NCBI GenBank assembly: GCA_026398615.1
Contig: JAPLSN010000031.1
Coordinates: forward strand, 147,682-211,681
Origin: Spirochaetota bacterium
Lineage (GTDB): Bacteria > Spirochaetota > Spirochaetia > Treponematales > UBA12059
Length of the DNA: 64,000 nucleotides
Reading direction: 5' to 3'
The notes under the pieces were generated by a model. It was not told where the DNA came from. It did no database searches and saw only the letters and a program-made list of their open reading frames with translations. How positions within the stretch are numbered: the stretch's first letter is position 1; each line of letters opens with the position of its first letter. A program made the position numbers and the translations under genes. Shown here piece after piece: positions 1 through 7,552 of this stretch.

Positions 1-93
1 GCTTTCCGCCTCGTCCCGGTCGATGTCGTCGGTTCGCACCCCGACGAGGAATACGCGTTCCGGACGTGCGGCCGTATCCTTGAGTTCGGTCAT
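1..93 (-). CDS. hflX: HflX-like GTPase, N-terminal fragment
   Basis: Only the first 31 codons are in the window; the gene runs off the left edge. The translation begins MTELKDTAARPERVFLVGVR and continues with acidic residues. This resembles the start of the HflX N-terminal domain, where a short leader is followed by a strand of the type A-x-L-V-G-V. HflX is a ribosome-associated GTPase that splits stalled 70S ribosomes; the G domain cannot be checked here. The ATG shares an ATGA overlap with the stop of the upstream hydrolase gene, so the two are probably translationally coupled. The name rests on a short match. Confidence 0.5.
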   Translation of the reverse strand, partial: MTELKDTAARPERVFLVGVRTDDIDRDEAES

Positions 94-1028
94 GGTTTCT
101 CCGTGGCGGACGGCATCCCCCGCCGCGCGCGGGAGATGAAATCGAAGACGAGCGCATCGTAGCGCGCTTCGTCGGTGTGGCGGGAACGGGCATGGGTCGC
201 TTCCGGGAAGATCGCCAGTTCCGTGGGAGCGTGCGCCGCGCGCGCGGCATGCATCCGCACCGACATCGCGGTCGGAACATAGTTGTCGTCGGCGCCGTGG
301 ATGAACAAAATCGGGACGGATGTTTCCATGATGGCCCGTTCGGGTGCCGCGTCGAAGAGGGAAAAGCCGTCGAAGAACCTGGCCATGGCGTCCACGATCC
401 TGACGACGCAGAATCGGAAGGGCTTGGGAAGCCGTTTCAATGACAGCTGGTGATCGAGTTCGGCGACCGCGCTGGAGAACGGACAGTCGGCTATCACCGC
501 GGTGACCGAAGGATCGAGGGGTGCGTACTGGAGCACGGTGGCGGCACCCATCGACTCGCCGAAGAGGACGAGGGCCCCGGTATTCGGGAAACGCTCCTTC
601 GCCCTGGCGACCACGAGCCTGAGGTCGCGCATTTCGAAGACGCCGAAGGACGGATTCCCCCCGCCGGAATCGCCGTGCCCCCGCGAGTCCAGGCACGCGA
701 GGTTCCATCCCCGCTTCCTGAAGGGTTCCATGTACCTGAACATGCCGAAGCGGTTCCACCCGATCCCGTGATGGAACACCGCCGTGAGGCCGGGTTCGGA
801 ACCGGGCAGGAAAAAGCCGGCGATCCGGTAGCCGCCGGGAGTCCGGATGTCCTCGCGCTCCCAGGGCAGGGCGTACATTTCGGGCGTGAGGTCGCCCGAT
901 TCCATGCTGGTCTGAACGATCCACGAGACCGGCATCCTGCGGTAGCGGATCATGGCGTCGTAAGCTGTCCATGAGCATGCGAGGAGGATGAGCGCCGTTC
1001 CCGCGATGATTGCCGCCGCGATTGCCAT
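90..1028 (-). CDS. membrane-anchored alpha/beta hydrolase
   Basis: 312-residue serine hydrolase of the alpha/beta fold. Residues 3-22 form a single hydrophobic segment, so the enzyme is probably anchored in the inner membrane with the catalytic domain outside. The oxyanion region is HHGIGWN (86-92). The nucleophile elbow is GESMG with Ser159. The acid is probably Asp247 or Asp248 in HGADDNYVP, and the base is His279 in EATHARS. This arrangement matches the BEM46/YpfH-like esterase and lysophospholipase group; the substrate is unknown. The longer reading frame starts at 1157, but the ATG at 1028 lies directly before the hydrophobic anchor and follows a purine-rich GGGACGG site, so I use it. 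The last bases overlap the start of the HflX-like gene. Confidence 0.82.
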   Translation of the reverse strand: MAIAAAIIAGTALILLACSWTAYDAMIRYRRMPVSWIVQTSMESGDLTPEMYALPWEREDIRTPGGYRIAGFFLPGSEPGLTAVFHHGIGWNRFGMFRYMEPFRKRGWNLACLDSRGHGDSGGGNPSFGVFEMRDLRLVVARAKERFPNTGALVLFGESMGAATVLQYAPLDPSVTAVIADCPFSSAVAELDHQLSLKRLPKPFRFCVVRIVDAMARFFDGFSLFDAAPERAIMETSVPILFIHGADDNYVPTAMSVRMHAARAAHAPTELAIFPEATHARSRHTDEARYDALVFDFISRARRGMPSATEKP

Positions 1029-1129
1029 TCCGCCGTCCCGTTTGTCGGATTTTCCCCGGAATCCGGCCGGGGAGCAGGTGCGGAGTATAGCGCGAATGGA
1101 CGCCCCGAGGAAGTGGCTGAAGCCTGCGC

Positions 1130-1158
1130 TTGCCCGTTCCCGGTTCCGCTGGTACAAT
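1130..1158 (+). promoter_or_regulatory. sigma70-type promoter for the aminotransferase gene
   Basis: TTGCCC at 1130-1135 and TACAAT at 1153-1158 are separated by 17 bases. They lie about 70 bases before the ATG at 1229, in the gap between divergent genes. Confidence 0.5.
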
Positions 1159-1228
1159 CGTGGCGTGCGGCATTCGGTCGGCGGCCGCCCGGGGCGGCGC
1201 GACGTATGGAACGCTCACGGAGGATTCC

Positions 1229-2584
1229 ATGTCCATCAACCTGAACGATATCGGCAAGGCAGTGCTTGAAACCGAGTACGCGGTCCGCGGCCCCATCGTC
1301 GCCCGCGCCCAGGAGCTCGAACGCCAGGGCCGCGAGATCATCTACTGCAACATCGGGAATCCGCAGGCCCTCGAGCAGAAACCGCTCACCTTCCCGAGGC
1401 AGGTGCTCGCCCTCTGCGAATACCCCGAACTGATCGGAAAGGCCGCCGGCCTCTTCCCCGCCGACGCGATCGAAACCGCGAAGAAGCTCCTCGCCGGCAC
1501 GAAGTTCGGGCTCGGCGCCTACAGCGAATCCAAGGGCGTCCGCATTGTCCGGGAAGCCGTCGCCGAGTTCATCCGCGCCCGCGACGGGATCGAAGCCGAT
1601 CCTGATTCCATCTACCTGACCGACGGCGCGAGCAAGGGCGTCCAGGCCGCGCTCCGCATCCTGCTCTCCGGCCCGGGCGACGGCATCATGATACCGATCC
1701 CCCAGTATCCCCTCTATTCGGCCACCATCACACTCTACGAGGGGAAGCAGGTTCCGTATTACCTCGACGAGGGCAACGACTGGAAACTCTCCCGCCAGCT
1801 CCTCGAGGAATCCATAGCCGAAGCCCGACGCTACGACGTCAAGGTAAAGGCCATCGTCGTCATCAACCCGGGCAACCCGACCGGGTCCGTGATCGACCGC
1901 GACAACATCGCCATGATCGTCGACTTCGCCCGGGCGCACGGCCTCGCGATACTCGCGGACGAAGTCTACCAGGAAAACGTCTACCGCCCGGGCGACAGCT
2001 TCAGCTCCTTCGCCCGGGTCATGACGGAAAAGGGCGAGACGGACGTTTCGCTGTTCAGCTTCCATTCATGCTCGAAGGGCTTTCTCGGGGAGTGCGGCCA
2101 CCGAGGCGGGTACTTCGAGGTCCGCAACGTGCCGGACGCGGTCGCGGCGCAGATCCTCAAGCTGCAATCGGTGGGCCTCTGCGCCAACCTGCCGGGCCAG
2201 GTCGCGACCTATTGCATGGTAAAGCCGCCGGCGAAGGGCGGCCCGAGCCGGGAACTCTATGAGCGGGAGCGCGACGGCATCCTCGCCGAACTCAAGGAAC
2301 GCGCCCGCCTCCTCGCGGAGGGGCTCAACAGGATACCGGGCATCGTCTGCAACCCGGTGGCCGGCGCGATGTACGCTTTCCCGCGCGTCACGCTTCCCGC
2401 GGGCCGCAGCGACCAGGAGTACTGCATGGCCCTGCTCGAAAAGACCGGCATCTGCGTGGTGCCCGGCTCGGGCTTCGGACAGATACCGGGCACCGCCCAT
2501 TTCAGGACGACGATCCTGCCGCCCACGCCCAGGATCAAGGACGTGGTGGAGCGCATCGCGGGCTTCCACGCCGGATACAGATAG
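1229..2584 (+). CDS. alanine aminotransferase-type PLP enzyme
   Basis: 451-residue fold-type I aminotransferase. It belongs to the subfamily that includes eukaryotic alanine aminotransferase and the AlaA-like bacterial enzymes, which interconvert alanine plus 2-oxoglutarate with pyruvate plus glutamate. Visible family features are YCNIGNPQ near residue 38, YSESKGVRIVREAVA near 97, the cofactor-binding NPGNPTGS and LADEVYQENVY, and the Schiff-base lysine Lys283 in SKGFLGECGHRGGY. That last motif is characteristic of the ALT group rather than of AspC. The ATG at 1229 is preceded by ACGGAGG at 1217-1223; the 33 upstream codons are not needed. A promoter lies at 1130-1158 and a strong terminator at 2595-2622, so it is probably monocistronic. 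Confidence 0.9.
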   Translation: MSINLNDIGKAVLETEYAVRGPIVARAQELERQGREIIYCNIGNPQALEQKPLTFPRQVLALCEYPELIGKAAGLFPADAIETAKKLLAGTKFGLGAYSESKGVRIVREAVAEFIRARDGIEADPDSIYLTDGASKGVQAALRILLSGPGDGIMIPIPQYPLYSATITLYEGKQVPYYLDEGNDWKLSRQLLEESIAEARRYDVKVKAIVVINPGNPTGSVIDRDNIAMIVDFARAHGLAILADEVYQENVYRPGDSFSSFARVMTEKGETDVSLFSFHSCSKGFLGECGHRGGYFEVRNVPDAVAAQILKLQSVGLCANLPGQVATYCMVKPPAKGGPSRELYERERDGILAELKERARLLAEGLNRIPGIVCNPVAGAMYAFPRVTLPAGRSDQEYCMALLEKTGICVVPGSGFGQIPGTAHFRTTILPPTPRIKDVVERIAGFHAGYR

Positions 2585-2594
2585 GCGAAGCGCG

Positions 2595-2622
2595 AAAAAA
2601 CCCCCGGGCGACCGGGGGTTTT
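2595..2622 (+). terminator. rho-independent terminator after the aminotransferase
   Basis: A run of A, then the perfect stem CCCCCGG / CCGGGGG around a GCGA tetraloop, then TTTT. The A-run on the other side lets it also stop transcription of the convergent minus-strand gene at 2659-2886. Confidence 0.88.
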
Positions 2623-2658
2623 CATTGGGGCAGCGCCGGACGACCGGCGCCGGGAGCG

Positions 2659-2886
2659 TCACCCGGCGGGAGTCGAAGCGGCGTCTGCCGCATCCTCGCC
2701 GGACGCGGTATCGTTCAAGGACGAAGTACCGGGAGCGGCTTCCGTCGGGATGGAATCCCCGTCTTCGCCGGAACCTTCCTTGCCCTTCTGTTCCTTGCGT
2801 TCGAGCTTTTTCTGCTCCTTTTCCTCTTTCTTCTTCTTCCTGTCCAGTTCCTTCTTTCGCTTCTCTCCGGAATAATTACGTTTCAT
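2659..2886 (-). CDS. small Lys/Arg/Glu-rich protein
   Basis: 75-residue protein in two halves. Residues 1-36 are dense in Lys, Arg and Glu (MKRNYSGEKRKKELDRKKKK and onward) and probably form a single charged helix. Residues 37-75 are acidic, Ser/Thr/Ala-rich and probably disordered. Small proteins with the start MKRN-x-S-x-x-KR occur widely as uncharacterised conserved genes next to RNA and translation genes, and the charged helix could bind nucleic acid; this is inference. AGAGGA lies 7 bases before the ATG. The terminator at 2595-2622 closes the gene. It runs divergent from the parvulin gene. Confidence 0.6.
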   Translation of the reverse strand: MKRNYSGEKRKKELDRKKKKEEKEQKKLERKEQKGKEGSGEDGDSIPTEAAPGTSSLNDTASGEDAADAASTPAG

Positions 2887-3140
2887 GGCATCCTCTTTTC
2901 TGCATGATCCGGGCCGTTTCCGCGCGAATAACCCGCGGAAGGGGGTTCCGGGAATGCGTCAATCTTGAAGCGGCTCCGGCGTAAAGCCGAAAACCGTGAA
3001 AAAACGCGTGAAAAACGGGCGGAATACCGGAATTTCTGCTTTTGACCGATTAGCTCGCTCTTTATACCACCGAGGGCGCCGCGGGTGCAAGCCTCGCGGT
3101 CGGGAACGCCTCATCGTGGCTTTCCCGGGAAGCATCCCCG

Positions 3141-3169
3141 TCGACGTTCCGGAGCGCTTCGGGTATAAT
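3141..3169 (+). promoter_or_regulatory. sigma70-type promoter for the parvulin/Wzi-like pair
   Basis: TCGACG at 3141-3146 and a consensus TATAAT at 3164-3169 are separated by 17 bases. The start codon follows 24 bases later with GGGAGG between. The rest of the 307-base gap (2887-3193) holds no gene that I can support. Confidence 0.6.
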
Positions 3170-3193
3170 CCGGCTCTCCGGGAGGTAAGCTGA

Positions 3194-3472
3194 ATGGAAT
3201 GGAAAGCCAGTCACATCCTCGTGAAAGACAGGGCCCAAGCCCAGGAAATCCTGCGCCGAATCAAGCAGGGCGCCAATTTCGAAAGCATCGCGCACGATGT
3301 TTCGACCTGCCCCTCGAAATCCTCGGGCGGGGACTTGGGATGGTTCGGTCCGGGCAAGATGGCCGCGCAGTTCGAATACGCGTGCAAGAATCTCGGCCTG
3401 GGATCGATTTCGGACGTGGTGCAGACGCAGTTCGGCTACCACATCATCAAACTGACCGGCCGAAAGGACTAG
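3194..3472 (+). CDS. parvulin-type peptidyl-prolyl cis-trans isomerase
   Basis: 92-residue stand-alone parvulin (PpiC/rotamase family), which catalyses cis-trans isomerisation of peptidyl-prolyl bonds. The protein is a single domain: KASHILVKD at residues 4-12, the central FESIAHDVSTCPS and GGDLGWFGPGKM segments, and the C-terminal TQFGYHIIKLTGR. These are the conserved strands and loops of the family. No signal peptide is present, so it is probably cytoplasmic. The length equals that of E. coli PpiC (about 93 residues). GGGAGG lies 9 bases before the ATG, and the gene is followed 6 bases later by the Wzi-like gene. Confidence 0.9.
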   Translation: MEWKASHILVKDRAQAQEILRRIKQGANFESIAHDVSTCPSKSSGGDLGWFGPGKMAAQFEYACKNLGLGSISDVVQTQFGYHIIKLTGRKD

Positions 3473-3478
3473 GCCCGC

Positions 3479-5143
3479 ATGAGACGACTCGCGGTCTTGG
3501 CCGCGGCCGCCTTCGTCGCGCTCGCGTCCGCGGGGAAAGCGTCCGCGCAGAACTTCCAGGACATCATCCCGCTCGAGAGCTCCCTGTACCGTTGGGCCGA
3601 CGACCTTTCGCTCATTGCCGGGATGACCATACCATCCACGGTGCGTCCCTGGTCCCGGGCGGAGGCGCTGAAGGTCCTCAGGCGCATCGCCCGCGACGGC
3701 GACCTGGAATCAGCGGCGGCACGGCGGCTCTACGCGGCCTGCGAATCCGGGCTCGAGACGACGCCCATAGTCGCGGAAACGGATGGCTTCGCCTTCGCGG
3801 CGGAACCATCAGCCTCCCTCGAAGCCTACGCCCTGATCCCCGTTTCCGTGACGGGAAGCGCCGACGCCTCGGAATTCGCCCGGGTCGTCGACTACCGCGA
3901 CCGGCTTCCGATGGCGGACTTGCCGCTGTCCGCGTGGGCCGGGGATTTCCTGGCGGGCATGGTCCAGTTCACCGTCCGCGACGACTACCGGCTCGTGGAC
4001 GACAGCTGGTCGGGCGCTTCCGGGTACAGCGGCTACGAGTCGCCGGATGACCTGCCCGCGTTTTCGCTCAACGCCACGTCGCTCCTCAACGTCGATACCT
4101 TCCTGCCCTTCAGGGCGTGGTTCGCAGGCGGAAACGGCTCCTTTTCGATACAGTTCGGGCGCGACGCCCTCTCGTGGGGAAACGGGCTCACCGGCAACCT
4201 GATGCTCTCGGATTCCGCAGACTACCACGACTTCGTTCGCGTCCGCGTCTTTGCCGACGCGTTTTCCTTTTCGTCGGTTTTCGCGGCCATCCAGTCCGAC
4301 GACGACGAGCCCGACCGGGTTCCCGCCGGGTTCGCGTCCCACCGCCTGGAATGGCGCTGGAAAGATCTCGGAACCATCGCGTTCTCCGAGTCCCTGGCCA
4401 TCCAGGACGCCGATTCGGCCCTCGGGCTCATCCACGACATGAATCCCCTCCTCGTCTACCACGGCTGGCTGGCGCCGGAGCGGGCCAATTCCCTCATGAC
4501 CGCCGAGCTCACGGTGACGCCGTGGAAACGGGTAGCCGCGTACGGGCAGTTCGCGCTGGACGAAACCAGGACCGGCCCGGAAGCGGAAGCCGGCGACGAA
4601 AAGGCCCAGGCAACAGGCTGGCTGGCCGGCGTCCGCGCGGCCGTACCCCTGGGGGAAGGCTACGTGCGGGCATGGGTCGAGGGCGCGTTGACCGATCCCT
4701 GGCTCTACAACCGTTACAACGCGCCGTACTACCGCTGGCAGCGGCGGATCTGGAGCTTCGTGGAGCCCCAGTGCGGGTTCTGGCCCGTGAAGCCGATCGG
4801 CTACTTCGCCGGGCCGGACGCCCTCGTCGCGGCGGGCTCCGTCGGCTACGAGCTGCCCGGCGAATGGCGCGCCTCGTTCGCGTTCACCTGGGTCGGGAAG
4901 GGCGAAATCGACCTCACGACCGACTATCCCACGGACCCCGGTGCGGGGCTTTCCGCGACGACGCCGACGGGCGTGCCCGAAAACCGCTACGAAGCCGTCC
5001 TGTCGGGCGAATGGCAGGCCCGCGAGTGGCTCACCCTTTCCTCTACCTTCGCCTGTACGGCCGTGGACTCGGTCGGACACGTGCGCGGTGACCGGGAGTT
5101 TTTCATCGAACTGGCCGTGGGCGCCACCGTCTCGTACCGCTGA
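3479..5143 (+). CDS. secreted Wzi-like outer-membrane beta-barrel protein
   Basis: 554 residues with a clear signal peptide (1-24, ending KASAQ). The mature N-terminus contains LYRWADDLSLIAGM and RPWSRAEALKVL, the pattern seen at the start of the capsule-assembly Wzi / outer-membrane barrel family. The rest alternates polar and aromatic residues (for example FSIQFGRDALSWGNGLTGNL) and ends in a strand finishing VSYR, as expected for a barrel inserted in the outer membrane. No exopolysaccharide genes are nearby, so a role in capsule anchoring is not supported by context. It is co-transcribed with the parvulin gene, whose product might assist folding only if it were exported, and it shows no signal peptide. 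Confidence 0.72.
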   Translation: MRRLAVLAAAAFVALASAGKASAQNFQDIIPLESSLYRWADDLSLIAGMTIPSTVRPWSRAEALKVLRRIARDGDLESAAARRLYAACESGLETTPIVAETDGFAFAAEPSASLEAYALIPVSVTGSADASEFARVVDYRDRLPMADLPLSAWAGDFLAGMVQFTVRDDYRLVDDSWSGASGYSGYESPDDLPAFSLNATSLLNVDTFLPFRAWFAGGNGSFSIQFGRDALSWGNGLTGNLMLSDSADYHDFVRVRVFADAFSFSSVFAAIQSDDDEPDRVPAGFASHRLEWRWKDLGTIAFSESLAIQDADSALGLIHDMNPLLVYHGWLAPERANSLMTAELTVTPWKRVAAYGQFALDETRTGPEAEAGDEKAQATGWLAGVRAAVPLGEGYVRAWVEGALTDPWLYNRYNAPYYRWQRRIWSFVEPQCGFWPVKPIGYFAGPDALVAAGSVGYELPGEWRASFAFTWVGKGEIDLTTDYPTDPGAGLSATTPTGVPENRYEAVLSGEWQAREWLTLSSTFACTAVDSVGHVRGDREFFIELAVGATVSYR

Positions 5144-5160
5144 GCATCTCGGCGTCGGTG

Positions 5161-5312
5161 CGGCGTGCTGGTGAATGAACCCGCCCACCGCCGGACCGTG
5201 GAATGTCGACGCGACGGGTGGCGAAGAAAAAACAGGAGTCGCCCCGCCGACCCCTGTTTTTTCTTCGCCAGGCCCCGTCCAGCCCGGTCCATGGCCCGCT
5301 TCGTCGCCGCGC
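5161..5312. repeat. intergenic repeat, copy A, with embedded hairpin
   Basis: The first 65 bases (5161-5225) match 6458-6522 at about 58 of 65 positions. A second block (about 5268-5312) matches 6529-6573. Copy A carries an extra hairpin between the blocks that copy B lacks. Both copies lie at the 3' side of a gene and bracket the toxin-antitoxin-like pair 5399-6255. Confidence 0.75.
5220..5269. terminator. long hairpin terminator, probably bidirectional
   Basis: Perfect 17-base arms: GGCGAAGAAAAAACAGG at 5220-5236 and its reverse complement at 5253-5269. A further GTCG/CGAC pairing lies inside. The A6/T6 runs are inside the stem. It lies 76 bases after the Wzi-like stop codon and within repeat copy A. 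Confidence 0.65.
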
Positions 5313-5398
5313 TTATCCCGATATCATGTACCAGGCCCCGTCCGGCCCGCCGGTTCGCCGACTTGCATCGTCCCGTAACCGGCAGTAGGATCTGAACC

Positions 5399-5635
5399 AT
5401 GGATGAACTCGTCGCGCGGCTGTCTTCCGAGCTCTTCTGGGATGTCGACCCGGAATCGGTCAAACCTGGCGAGCACGCCGCGTGGCTCGTCTCCCGGGTA
5501 CTCGAAGGCGGTTGCTGGGAGGACTGGCTCGCCATCCGTGACACCTTCGGCAAGGACGGACTATCCCGCCTCGAACCGCGGCTCCGCCTGGGACCCAAGG
5601 CACGCAATTTCCTGCGGGTCTGGCTCTCCCTATGA
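5399..5635 (+). CDS. small antitoxin-like protein (DUF6922-like)
   Basis: 78-residue protein with the pattern FWDVDPESVKPGEHAAWLVS, then VLEGGCWEDWLAIRDTFG, and a C-terminal LGPKARNFLRVWL. This pattern recurs in short proteins encoded directly upstream of AbiEii-type nucleotidyltransferases, where the small gene is thought to be the antitoxin or partner. The stop overlaps the next start as ATGA (5632-5635), which supports co-expression. A GTAGGATC site lies 8-9 bases before the ATG. The antitoxin role is inferred from gene order, not from a recognised DNA-binding fold. Confidence 0.72.
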   Translation: MDELVARLSSELFWDVDPESVKPGEHAAWLVSRVLEGGCWEDWLAIRDTFGKDGLSRLEPRLRLGPKARNFLRVWLSL

Positions 5636-6255
5636 CAGGAAAGGAGCCCGCGGTACCGGCCCCGGTCGCATCGCTCCTGGATCGACTCATGACAGAGCCG
5701 TGCCTTGATTCCTTTGCGCTGGGAGGCGGGACGGCGATGGCGTTGCGCTGGGGGTACCGCCGTTCCGTCGATCTCGATCTTTTCACGGGAAAGGCCTTCG
5801 ATTCCCTCATGCTTCAGGACGGCCTGGCCGCCTCGATCGGTGACTTCGCCATATCCAACCGTACGACCGGCAGTCTCCGCTTCACGTCGGGCGGGGTGAA
5901 GGCGGAACTCTTTCACCACCCATATCCCTTGATCGCGCCCGTCGAACGGCGAGGCGGCATCCGCCTCCTGTCGCTCGAGGATCTCGCCGCCATGAAAGTC
6001 AACGCGGTGACGAACCGCGGTTCGAAAAAGGACTTTTCCGACCTGTTGACCCTCCACGATCACGACATCCCGCTCGATCGCGCGCTCGATCACTTCTGCC
6101 GCAAGTACGGTGAATCCGGCCGGCTGCTGGCCGCGCGGAGCCTGCTCTGGTTCGAGGACACGGAGGCGGAGCCCGATCCGTATTACCTGAACGGATGGAC
6201 CTGGACGGAGGTTCGGGCACGTTTCGAACGGCTGGCCAGGGAACTCGTGAGGTGA
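5632..6255 (+). CDS. AbiEii/AbiGii-family nucleotidyltransferase (toxin-like)
   Basis: 207-residue nucleotidyltransferase of the AbiEii/DUF1814 family, which in characterised type IV toxin-antitoxin and abortive-infection systems transfers nucleotides to tRNA or other targets. The catalytic pattern is visible: GGGTAMAL at residues 31-38, then SVDLDLF, in which Asp48 and Asp50 are the metal ligands. Downstream LLSLEDLAAMKVNAV and SKKDFSDL are the conserved family segments containing the next acidic and lysine positions. The length is near the family norm. It is coupled by ATGA to the upstream small gene. The pair sits between two copies of an intergenic repeat, a sign of an acquired cassette. 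Confidence 0.85.
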   Translation: MTGKEPAVPAPVASLLDRLMTEPCLDSFALGGGTAMALRWGYRRSVDLDLFTGKAFDSLMLQDGLAASIGDFAISNRTTGSLRFTSGGVKAELFHHPYPLIAPVERRGGIRLLSLEDLAAMKVNAVTNRGSKKDFSDLLTLHDHDIPLDRALDHFCRKYGESGRLLAARSLLWFEDTEAEPDPYYLNGWTWTEVRARFERLARELVR

Positions 6256-6457
6256 GGGACGCGTGGTATACCGTAAAGGATTCACCACGGGGGAACGGAG
6301 GCACGGGGGAACGGAGAGGAAGAGGAGGGGAAACGAGCTGGATATGGCCCCCAGAAAGGTGAAAACAGGCTATTGCACCACGACACGCCTCTTCGAGTGA
6401 TGCGGAACACAAGATGGATTGACCGCGGCTCGATGCGTCAGATTGCCGGCACGCGCG

Positions 6458-6573
6458 CGGCGTGCTGGTGAATGAACCCGCCCGCCGCCGTACCGTGGAA
6501 GGTCCGCACGACGGGTGACGAATAAAGACAGGCCCCGTCCGGTATGGTCCATGGGCACGCCTCGTCGCCGCGC
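6458..6573. repeat. intergenic repeat, copy B, without the hairpin
   Basis: Second copy of the 5161-5312 repeat, shortened by loss of the hairpin segment. It occupies most of the 334-base gap 6256-6589; the stretch 6256-6457 shows no gene that I can support. It lies 17 bases past the end of the minus-strand gene at 6590. Confidence 0.72.
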
Positions 6574-6589
6574 CCGAGCCTGCGCCGGG

Positions 6590-7552
6590 CTACAGCCAGC
6601 CGTCCAGGGATATCCCGGCGGCCTTGAGCACCGAGAGGTAGCCGAGCTGGAGCTCGTACTTGGCGTACACGCCCGCCCGGACGAGGGCACGCTCGAAGGG
6701 GGTTGCGGAAGGGCCTATCCCCTCCTTCGCTTCCGATTCCACCATCGCGATGTCGTCCGCGGTCCTCGCCACGAACCCCGTTCCCCAGGCGGCCTTCGTA
6801 CCGTCAGCGAGGGTGAAGGAGAAACGGACGACGTACGGCGCCCCGGCTTCATACGTGAATTCCCTGAAGGCGAAGACCCATTCGCCGTTTTTCGCGGGAA
6901 GTGCGCGAGCCGGAACGACTGGTTCGAGCCCCGCGTCGAGCAGTTCGACGGAAACCGATTTCACCGATACGCCCTCGGAGAAGCGGTAGCGCAAGGGATT
7001 CAGCTCGAAGCTGTCCCGGGACGATGCCGCGGAGCCGAAGACGATGGAGAGCCCCGCGTCGATGTCGGCCTGGGCGATGCCGCCGAGGTTGCCGTAGCTC
7101 TTGGGGACGCCGTATTCCTCGGTCGCGATGCGGATGAACCAGTCGAGGAGCTTCTCCGTTCCCTTGCCGCGCGTGCTCGTGAGTGCGGAACCCCCGATGC
7201 CCGCCATGATGCGGTCGGCCTGGTCCTTGGGGATGGGCTTGATCGAGGCCGAAGTGAATGTGACGGGGAAGCGGGTGAAGGCGGTCAACCCCTCGCCGGC
7301 GGTGAAAACCTGGATGATGCCGACCTTCATGTCGGCCTTGAGGACCAGGCTGGAGTCCCTGTAAAGCTTCATGCCTGGGCGGGCCTGGGTTTCGGATTCG
7401 CCGGGCCGCTTCACGAGGACGCCGTCCCTGGACGAGAGCACGATGCCGACGGGATCTTCGGCCTTAGCCTGGGCCCAGGTGATGCCGCCAGGGGCAGCCG
7501 CGAAAACCGCGACGAGGATCGCGGCCAACGCCGCCTTGCAGTGACCGCTCAT
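6590..7552 (-). CDS. secreted FecR-like protein, unknown function
   Basis: 320 residues. Signal peptide about 1-27 (hydrophobic core ALAAILVAVFAAA). Residues about 35-100 read as a FecR-like module: short strands around GVLVKRPGESETQARPGMKL, RDSSLVL and GIIQVF, the pattern of a protein sensing or binding surface in the periplasm. A helical middle (PKDQADRIMAGIGG to IATEEYGVPKS) is followed by a C-terminal beta-rich domain, roughly 170-270. The start overlaps the stop of the CHASE2 gene as ATGA (7549-7552), so the two are coupled. FecR-like modules often accompany CHASE2 sensors; a role as its periplasmic partner is inferred. Confidence 0.62.
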   Translation of the reverse strand: MSGHCKAALAAILVAVFAAAPGGITWAQAKAEDPVGIVLSSRDGVLVKRPGESETQARPGMKLYRDSSLVLKADMKVGIIQVFTAGEGLTAFTRFPVTFTSASIKPIPKDQADRIMAGIGGSALTSTRGKGTEKLLDWFIRIATEEYGVPKSYGNLGGIAQADIDAGLSIVFGSAASSRDSFELNPLRYRFSEGVSVKSVSVELLDAGLEPVVPARALPAKNGEWVFAFREFTYEAGAPYVVRFSFTLADGTKAAWGTGFVARTADDIAMVESEAKEGIGPSATPFERALVRAGVYAKYELQLGYLSVLKAAGISLDGWL

